64,000 nt of DNA from Nocardia alba NBRC 108234. GTDB lineage: Bacteria > Actinomycetota > Actinomycetes > Mycobacteriales > Mycobacteriaceae. Under the pieces are notes generated by a model. It did not search any database, was not told the DNA's origin, and worked only from the letters and a program-made list of their open reading frames with translations. Each line of letters begins with the position of its first letter. Position 1 is the stretch's first letter. The stretch is taken from assembly GCF_001612665.1 (NCBI RefSeq), contig NZ_BDAX01000009.1, positions 62,001 through 126,000 of the forward strand, given 5' to 3'. This document shows positions 58,442 through 64,000 of the stretch, one piece after another. Both the position numbers and the translations under genes were made by a program.

Positions 58442-60040
58442 TCAGGCCAGGTCTACGAGCACGACCTTGGACGCGCCGACGGCCTCGGCGATCGCGGTCT
58501 GCACCTCGGCGGACACCTCGGCGTTGACGCGCAGCACCACGGTGGCGCCTTCGGCGTCCACATCCTGGCTCAACTGCGCCGCCAGAATGTCGATCTCGGC
58601 CTCGCCCAGCAGCGTGCCGATCTTGCCGAGCGCACCCGGCTTGTCGCTGTAGTTCAGCACAGCCAGGTTCAGACCCTCGGCGCGCATGTCGTAGTTACGG
58701 CCGTTGATGTTGACGATCTTCTCGACCAGGTTGGGCTCGGTCAGGGTGCCCGCCACATTCAGCGTCGATCCGTCGCCGAACACGGCGCGCAGGTCGACGA
58801 CGCTGCGGTGGGTCGGGCTCTCCGACGCGGTGGTGACGGTGGCGGTGATACCGCGGTCCTTGGCCAGCGCCGGGGCGTTGACGAAGGTGACCTGGTCCTC
58901 GACCAGCGCCGAGAACACACCACGCAGCGCGGACAGCTCCAGCACGGCGACGTCCTGGGCGGACAGCTCGCCACGAACCTGCACCTCGACACTGACGGGC
59001 AGCTCGCTGGCGATGGCGCCGAGCAGCGCACCCTGCTTGCGGACAACGTCCAGCCAGGGGGCGACCTCGTCGGTCACGGCGCCACCGGTGACGTTCACCG
59101 CGCCCGGCACGAATTCACCGGCCAGCGACAGCAGCACCGACTTGGCGACGTCGGTGCCCGCGCGGTCCTGGGCCTCCGAGGTGGAGGCACCCAGGTGCGG
59201 GGTCACGACGACCTGCGGGAGGTCGAACAGCGGCGAGTCGGTGCACGGCTCGGTCTCGAACACGTCCAGACCCGCGGCACGCACGTGGCCGGACTTGATG
59301 GCGTCGGCGAGCGCCTGCTCGTCGATGAGCCCGCCGCGAGCGGCGTTGACGATGATGACGCCCGGCTTGGTCTTGGCCAGCGTCTCGGCGTTCAGCATGC
59401 CCTTGGTCTCGGGCGTCTTCGGCAGGTGGATGGAGATGAAGTCGGCGCGCTCGAGCACCTCCTCCAGGGTCAGCAGTTCGATGCCGAGCTGGGCGGCGCG
59501 CGCCGGCGAGGTGTAGGGGTCGTAGGCGACGATCTTGGTCTCGAACGCGGCCAGACGCTGCGCGAACAGCTGACCGATGCGGCCGAGGCCGATCACGCCG
59601 ACGGTCTTGCCGAAGATCTCGACGCCGTTGAACTTGCTGCGTGCCCAGGTCTTGTCCCGCAGGGTGGCGTCGGCGGCCGGGATCTGCCGCGCGGCCGAGA
59701 GCAGCAACGTGACAGCGTGCTCGGCGGCGGTGTGGATGTTGGAGGTCGGCGCGTTGACGACCATCACGCCACGCTCGGTGGCGGCGGGCACGTCGACATT
59801 GTCGAGGCCGACGCCGGCCCTGGCGACGATCTGCAGCTTCTTGCCCGCGTCGAGCACCTCGGCGTCGACGGTGGTGGCGGAACGCACGAGCAGCGCGTCG
59901 GCCTCGGGGACCGCGGCCAGCAGGGCCGGACGGTCGGGTCCGTCGACCCAGCGAACCTCGACACCGTCACCGAGTGCGTCGACGGTCGACTGGGCGAGCT
60001 TGTCGGCGATCAGAACTACAGGACGGCCTGCTTGGCTCAC
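58442..60040 (-). CDS. serA: D-3-phosphoglycerate dehydrogenase, long form (532 aa)
   Basis: First enzyme of serine synthesis. The catalytic/NAD domain has VGLDNVDVPAATERGVMVVNAPTSN, GVIGLGRIGQLFAQRLA, NAARGGLIDEQALADAI and PHLGASTSEAQDRAG. The C-terminal intervening (ASB) domain and an ACT domain (NYDMRAEGLNLAVLNYSDKPGALGKIGTLLGEAEIDI) are present, so it is the 530-residue mycobacterial-type SerA, which is feedback-inhibited by serine. Confidence 0.97.
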   Translation of the reverse strand: MSQAGRPVVLIADKLAQSTVDALGDGVEVRWVDGPDRPALLAAVPEADALLVRSATTVDAEVLDAGKKLQIVARAGVGLDNVDVPAATERGVMVVNAPTSNIHTAAEHAVTLLLSAARQIPAADATLRDKTWARSKFNGVEIFGKTVGVIGLGRIGQLFAQRLAAFETKIVAYDPYTSPARAAQLGIELLTLEEVLERADFISIHLPKTPETKGMLNAETLAKTKPGVIIVNAARGGLIDEQALADAIKSGHVRAAGLDVFETEPCTDSPLFDLPQVVVTPHLGASTSEAQDRAGTDVAKSVLLSLAGEFVPGAVNVTGGAVTDEVAPWLDVVRKQGALLGAIASELPVSVEVQVRGELSAQDVAVLELSALRGVFSALVEDQVTFVNAPALAKDRGITATVTTASESPTHRSVVDLRAVFGDGSTLNVAGTLTEPNLVEKIVNINGRNYDMRAEGLNLAVLNYSDKPGALGKIGTLLGEAEIDILAAQLSQDVDAEGATVVLRVNAEVSAEVQTAIAEAVGASKVVLVDLA

Positions 60041-60175
60041 TGTGGGGTACTCCTGGGAAGAATTGGGGGTCGGCAGTTACCGCCGACCAGAATAGTCGCC
60101 CGAGGTTCGGGTGCCCTTACCCCCCTGCCCGAAAACTCGGTGAACCCTGGGCACCAACCGCTCTACCATCACCCC

Positions 60176-60979
60176 ATGTCCCTGCGCACCGTCCCCGCTT
60201 CGATGGACCCAGCCGTGGTGGCCGCCGTCGACGCGGAACTCGACCGGGTGGCCGCCGAGCACCACGTGTCCATTCGTCTCGCGATCGAAAGTGGCAGCCG
60301 CGCTTGGGGTTTCCCCTCACCCGATTCCGACTACGACTGCCGGTTCGTCTATGTGGCGGGCCTGGAGACCTACCTGTCCCCCTGGCGCACCCGCGATGTG
60401 ATCGAAACACCGCTGGTCGGGCTGCTCGACGTGAACGGCTGGGATCTCGCGAAGGCGCTGCGTCTGCTGGTGGCTGGCAACGCGGTGCTCGTCGAATGGT
60501 TGATGTCGCCGATCGTCTACCGCGGCGACGAGGCGTTTCGCACCCGGCTGCGCGAGGTCGCGCGGGAGGTGGCCGACCGTGACCGGATCGCCCGGCACTA
60601 CCTGCATCTCGGCGCGCGCCAGTGGGCGCTGTTCGAGCGTAACGGCGGCTTGAAGAAGGTTTTCTACGCGCTGCGGCCCGCGATGGCGCTGCGCTGGTTG
60701 CGTGAGCATCCCGACGCGGCGGTGGCGCCGATGCACCTGCCGACGCTGCTCGCCGAGTGCGACCTGCCGGTCGACCTCGTGGCGGCGATCACCGAACTCA
60801 CCGATCTCAAGTCGAAGACGCGAGAGATGGGTTCGGCCGCCCCGCCCGCACTGATCACGGCCTTCATCAACGCCGAATTCGACAGGGCCACCACGGAATT
60901 CGACTCGCGCGGGCCCCGCGATCTCACCGCGTCGATGGCCGTCACCGGCGAGTTCTTCCGCGCCGAAGCGCTGCGGTGA
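60176..60979 (+). CDS. predicted nucleotidyltransferase, YcgL/COG3541-like (267 aa)
   Basis: A polymerase-beta-type nucleotidyltransferase core at residues 40-70: SGSRAWGFPSPDSDYDCRFVYV, with the G-S and two aspartates in DYD. The rest is helical, with ALRPAMALRWL, and matches the predicted nucleotidyltransferase family found beside RNA-repair or tRNA-processing genes in some bacteria. Substrate is unknown. The ATG at 60176-60178 has no good ribosome site; the alternative at 60203 is possible. It is convergent with cspA. Confidence 0.8.
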   Translation: MSLRTVPASMDPAVVAAVDAELDRVAAEHHVSIRLAIESGSRAWGFPSPDSDYDCRFVYVAGLETYLSPWRTRDVIETPLVGLLDVNGWDLAKALRLLVAGNAVLVEWLMSPIVYRGDEAFRTRLREVAREVADRDRIARHYLHLGARQWALFERNGGLKKVFYALRPAMALRWLREHPDAAVAPMHLPTLLAECDLPVDLVAAITELTDLKSKTREMGSAAPPALITAFINAEFDRATTEFDSRGPRDLTASMAVTGEFFRAEALR

Positions 60980-60999
60980 CGACCCCCCGATAGCAGAAA

Positions 61000-61021
61000 C
61001 TCCGCACCAGCTGGTGCGGAG
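61000..61021. terminator. bidirectional terminator between the nucleotidyltransferase and csp genes
   Basis: Perfect palindrome CTCCGCACCAG/CTGGTGCGGAG with effectively a nine-base stem and AGCT loop. On the minus strand it is followed by TTTCTGC, a useful T-run for the csp transcript. Confidence 0.85.
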
Positions 61022-61051
61022 CTTCACATTCGTACGCTGGTCAGCGCAGAA

Positions 61052-61255
61052 TCAGATGGCGCGAACGTCCTGAGCCTGGGGGCCCTTCTGACCCTGACCG
61101 ACCTCGAACTCCACGCGCTGGCCCTCTTCGAGGGACTTGAAGCCGGAGCCGCCGATCGCGGAGTAGTGAACGAAGACGTCCGGGCCGCCTCCGTCTTGGG
61201 CGATGAAGCCGAAGCCCTTTTCGCCGTTGAACCACTTAACAACACCCTGTGCCAT
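61052..61255 (-). CDS. cold-shock protein, CspA family (67 aa)
   Basis: Single-stranded nucleic acid-binding beta barrel. RNP1 is KGFGFI and RNP2 is VFVHY (in [20 protein letters not shown] and [11 protein letters not shown]). It likely acts as an RNA chaperone. The start ATG 61253-61255 has GAAGG about eight bases upstream. Another family member with a changed RNP2 lies 1.5 kb away. Confidence 0.97.
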   Translation of the reverse strand: MAQGVVKWFNGEKGFGFIAQDGGGPDVFVHYSAIGGSGFKSLEEGQRVEFEVGQGQKGPQAQDVRAI

Positions 61256-61672
61256 TTCAAAAACCTTCTGTAGATGAGCTAGGTCCTAATAGTCCGGCCC
61301 TGGTCTCGGTCTCCACCATGCCATGCTCCGGCGAATTCGGCCACATCCCACAGTGCAAAGTGTGCGAACTGTGAGGAAGGCAACCCGGAGATCTCGCCGA
61401 CCGCTCCTGCCACGGCGGTGACGCAGCCCGCTTTCGGATGGATGCCAGACGTATGCCGAGTCAGTTGCTCAGCGGATGCCGGTTTGATCTTGCGCACGCG
61501 TCGAACCGACCGACAGGCTTCACCATCGAGATCTGCACGTGATAGTGAAAGGTCACTGTCAGCAGCCCTAGACATTTTCCAGAAACCGTGTACGGCAAAT
61601 TATCTACCAGCGTATTTTCCGTGTCCGTGAGGGTTCGCACGCCTCGCCGAGAAATCACGCAAGGAGTAGACG
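61256..61672. other. intergenic region between csp and the MHYT gene
   Basis: About 415 bases. It should carry the csp promoter and leader on the minus strand and the MHYT promoter on the plus strand. A short inverted repeat AGTGA-AAGG-TCACT (61544-61557) and a TTATCTA stretch (near 61600) were seen. No convincing gene or RNA was identified. Confidence 0.5.
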
Positions 61673-62455
61673 GTGCTCGATATCAACCATTTCACTTACG
61701 GCTGGGTGACCCCCCTGCTGGCCTATCTCATGTCGGTCATCGGGTCGATGCTGGCGCTGCGTTGTATGGTTCGCTCGCGCGCTTCGGGCATGCACGGCGG
61801 TTGGCTCACAGCGGCCGCCATCGCACTCGGCGGCACCGGTATCTGGGTCATGCATTTCATCGCGATGCTCGGTTTCTCGGTGCACGGCGTGACCATCCGC
61901 TACAACGTTCCCGTCACCCTGTTCAGCGCCGCCGTCGCGATGGGGGTGGTGTGGCTCGGATTGTCCATCGTCGTGCGCCGCGGCGGGGACAGCGTCGCCT
62001 TACCGGTGGGCGGCACGATTACCGGGCTCGGCGTCGCCGCCATGCACTACGCGGGCATGTACGCGATGCAGACCGACGCCGAGATCATCTACGAGCCCGT
62101 GGTGGTCGCCGCGTCGCTGGCCATCGCGGTGGTCGCCTCGATCGCGGCACTGTGGTTCGCGCTGCACGTCCACGGCGTCGTCGCGACGACGGGCGCCGCC
62201 CTGCTGATGGGGGTGGCCGTCACCGGCATGCACTACACCGGCATGTTCTCGATGAGCGCGCACACCAGCGCCCACGTGGCCCACGCCAGCGGCGCCACCG
62301 CGGCGCAGCTACTCACTCCGCTGATCATCGGCATCAGCATGGTGACCATGATCCTGCTGATGCAGATCGGCATCACCGAGCCCGAAGACCCCAACCTCAC
62401 CCGACCGGTGCACGGTCAACGCGCGAGCCGCTTCTGGCCCAGCGGGCAGAACTGA
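61673..62455 (+). CDS. MHYT-domain membrane sensor (260 aa)
   Basis: Seven hydrophobic segments with three MHYT-type motifs at residue 60 (MHFIAM), 124 (MHYAGM) and 186 (MHYTGM), each in a helix and forming a presumed metal site. There is no attached output domain (no GGDEF, EAL or kinase), so it is a stand-alone sensor; such proteins are thought to sense oxygen, CO or NO through copper. The GTG start (61673-61675) has AAGGAG six bases upstream. The C-terminal 20 residues are soluble. Confidence 0.9.
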   Translation: MLDINHFTYGWVTPLLAYLMSVIGSMLALRCMVRSRASGMHGGWLTAAAIALGGTGIWVMHFIAMLGFSVHGVTIRYNVPVTLFSAAVAMGVVWLGLSIVVRRGGDSVALPVGGTITGLGVAAMHYAGMYAMQTDAEIIYEPVVVAASLAIAVVASIAALWFALHVHGVVATTGAALLMGVAVTGMHYTGMFSMSAHTSAHVAHASGATAAQLLTPLIIGISMVTMILLMQIGITEPEDPNLTRPVHGQRASRFWPSGQN

Positions 62456-62557
62456 ACCAGGACCCGGTGCTGGCGGCGTCGCCTCGCCGATCCTCAGCGC
62501 GGTCGTCGCATCGGCGGCACGCAGGTTTCACCGGCTACGCGGTGGTCGACTGCTGAC

Positions 62558-62761
62558 TCACCCGGCCCGCACATCATGGGCCTCCGGTCCGCGCCGAGTC
62601 TCGGTCACGGTGTATTCCACGCGCTGACCATCGCGCAGCGTACGGAACCCCGCACCGGCCAGCGCGGTGTATTCGACGAACACGTCGGGTCCCCCGGCGT
62701 CGGGAGCGATGAATCCGAATCCCTTGCCGCTGTCGAACCAGGTCACGATCCCGCTCGGCAT
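62558..62761 (-). CDS. divergent cold-shock-domain protein (67 aa)
   Basis: CSD protein with RNP1 KGFGFI retained, but RNP2 is VFVEY (histidine replaced by glutamate), and the following FRTLRDGQRVEYTVTE is diverged. The start ATG 62759-62761 has GGAGGG upstream. A paralogue with normal VFVHY is on the same strand at 61052. The changed RNP2 could alter nucleic-acid preference. Confidence 0.9.
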   Translation of the reverse strand: MPSGIVTWFDSGKGFGFIAPDAGGPDVFVEYTALAGAGFRTLRDGQRVEYTVTETRRGPEAHDVRAG

Positions 62762-62930
62762 CCCCCACCCTCCGACTTCTGTGCCTGCCAACCTGTTTCG
62801 CCAATCGTCGCACGCCGGGGCCCGCGACACGACCCGCATTCGATTCGAGGAGCCGATCGGCCGGTGACGGAGTGGATATGCTCCGGACACGGTCCGCCCG
62901 GACCGGGTCAGCCGCGAGAACGGGGATTCG

Positions 62931-64000
62931 GTGCAGCGTTCGACGGTTCGCCGCGCGGCCGAGACCGTCACGATCTTCGTCGCGACGTCGGTGGCGGCGC
63001 TCGCGATCATGCTGCCGATCAGTTTCGCGTCCTTGGCGGCCTCGCTGCATGTCGACCTGCTGGTGTTCAACGTGCCGCGGGCGATGACCGGTGCGGCGTT
63101 CGTCGCGGTGATCACCGCCGCGGTCACCGTCGCCATCGGCAGCGAGCGAACGGCGCGCTGGACCGCGCTACTCGCCCTGAGCGGCATCGTGGTCAGTCAT
63201 CTCGCCTTCATCCCGGACAGCACCGACGGACATCTCGACAGCCTGTCGCTGCCCACCCTGAATTTCATCGACTCGCTGCTCGCCGGCGTTGTCATCGGCG
63301 CGCTCGCCGTGGTGGTCTGGAACGAGCCGTTCCTGCGCACCGTCTACCTGTTCGGCGCGCTCGGCGGCACCATTCTCGGCGATCTGACCCAGTCCCCCAC
63401 CGACCCGACGTCCGATGGCTTCAGCGGCGCGCTCGGCAGCACCCTGCCGCTGTTGTTCATCGCGGCCAGCGCGCTCGCCCTCACCTACTTCGCGCTCACC
63501 ACCGCCACCCCGCCGCGCACGACCATCGAGACGGCCATCCCGCTGGCACCCGTGTTCGCCGCCGTCGTCACGTTCACGACGACCATCATCACCGCGTTCG
63601 CCGTGGCGTCCCACAAGTCCAGCGTCCCCTATCTGGTCGTCGCCTCGATCGTCACCATCGCGGCCGCGGTCGCCGCCGCGATGATCCTGCCCGAACGCGA
63701 CGGCGTCCTGATCCTGCTGATGAACAGTTTCGCCGTCGCGGGCAGCCTCGTCACCACGCTGCCGCGCTCCGGCTGGATCGATCTCGCCACCCTCGCCGCC
63801 ATCGCCTGCGGCCTCCTGATCGGCATCCGCAGACCGCGTCCGCTGGTAGCTGCGACGAGCGTGGTCGTGCTGGCCTGCTGCGTCCTGGCCACCGATTTCT
63901 TCGCCCCGCCCGCCACACTCACCGCGGCCCTGGGCTGCCTCGCCCTCGGCACGGTCGGCGGGTACTGCGTCGGCACCGCGATTCCCCAGAGCCCCACCTC
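62931..64000 (+). CDS. polytopic membrane protein, 3' end beyond the window
   Basis: GTG 62931-62933 with GGGGA six bases upstream opens a frame that stays open to the right edge (356 codons). It predicts about ten membrane helices, beginning with TVTIFVATSVAALAIMLPISFASLAA. Repeated short loops contain acidic and proline residues (PDSTDGHLDSL, TQSPTDPTSDG). I do not recognise the family; it resembles uncharacterised actinobacterial membrane proteins, and the missing C terminus may hold the identifying domain. Confidence 0.65.
   Translation, partial: MQRSTVRRAAETVTIFVATSVAALAIMLPISFASLAASLHVDLLVFNVPRAMTGAAFVAVITAAVTVAIGSERTARWTALLALSGIVVSHLAFIPDSTDGHLDSLSLPTLNFIDSLLAGVVIGALAVVVWNEPFLRTVYLFGALGGTILGDLTQSPTDPTSDGFSGALGSTLPLLFIAASALALTYFALTTATPPRTTIETAIPLAPVFAAVVTFTTTIITAFAVASHKSSVPYLVVASIVTIAAAVAAAMILPERDGVLILLMNSFAVAGSLVTTLPRSGWIDLATLAAIACGLLIGIRRPRPLVAATSVVVLACCVLATDFFAPPATLTAALGCLALGTVGGYCVGTAIPQSPT

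Overview
The window looks like chromosomal backbone of a GC-rich mycolic-acid actinomycete, most likely Nocardia or a close relative. This is inferred from gene content, frequent GTG starts and gene order recalled from Mycobacterium tuberculosis; no database was searched. Many genes match the Rv2922A-Rv2927c and Rv2965c-Rv2996c blocks: acyP, OsmC, fpg, rnc, a DUF177 gene, sepIVA, coaD, rsmD, pyc, recG, a DAK2 gene, ung, thiL, ddl, gpsA, fbiD/cofC, ppk, mutT1, hupB, leuDC, an IclR regulator, gltX, an FAH-family gene, an MFS gene, leuB and serA.

Layout. (1) 0.2-3.3 kb: a minus-strand run resembling the enterobacterial yjfLMC/ygiBC group (proline-rich membrane protein, glutathionylspermidine-synthase-like ATP-grasp enzyme, DUF350 protein) plus a DUF1707 protein. 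(2) 3.3-4.1 kb: acylphosphatase and an OsmC-family protein. (3) 4.1-12.8 kb: a complete kdp potassium locus, with kdpDE on the minus strand and kdpFABC on the plus strand. It also holds two very small membrane ORFs, and kdpC has a cysteine-containing insertion. (4) 12.8-19.7 kb: glycogen-debranching-like enzyme and GT4 glycosyltransferase, a two-segment membrane protein with a PstS-like domain, a PHP phosphoesterase and a DHFR-like reductase. (5) 19.7-28.5 kb: fpg, rnc, rpmF, DUF177, sepIVA, gtrA, coaD, rsmD, pyc. (6) 28.5-33.1 kb: metE behind a cobalamin riboswitch, then a RamB-like regulator. (7) 33.1-48.5 kb: recG and DAK2, rpmB, GNAT and crotonase genes, a repeat patch, ung, thiL, ddl, gpsA, cofC/fbiD, ppk, mutT1. 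(8) 48.6-60 kb: hupB, leuDC with a divergent IclR gene, tRNA-Glu and tRNA-Gln next to gltX, an FAH-family gene, an MFS transporter, a Uma2 protein, leuB and serA. (9) 60-64 kb: a nucleotidyltransferase, two small cold-shock proteins around an MHYT sensor, and a membrane protein cut by the window end.

The genes cover potassium uptake, cell-division and envelope precursors (SepIVA, Ddl, GpsA), CoA and F420 cofactors, leucine and serine synthesis, polyphosphate and sanitising NUDIX functions, and DNA repair. Regulation visible in the DNA includes a B12 riboswitch on metE, a TCTCA-N5-TGAGA palindrome shared by the IclR and MFS promoters (the IclR one apparently leaderless), direct repeats in the kdp divergent region, and many strong hairpin terminators between convergent genes. 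No CRISPR array, prophage, insertion sequence or toxin-antitoxin locus was seen.
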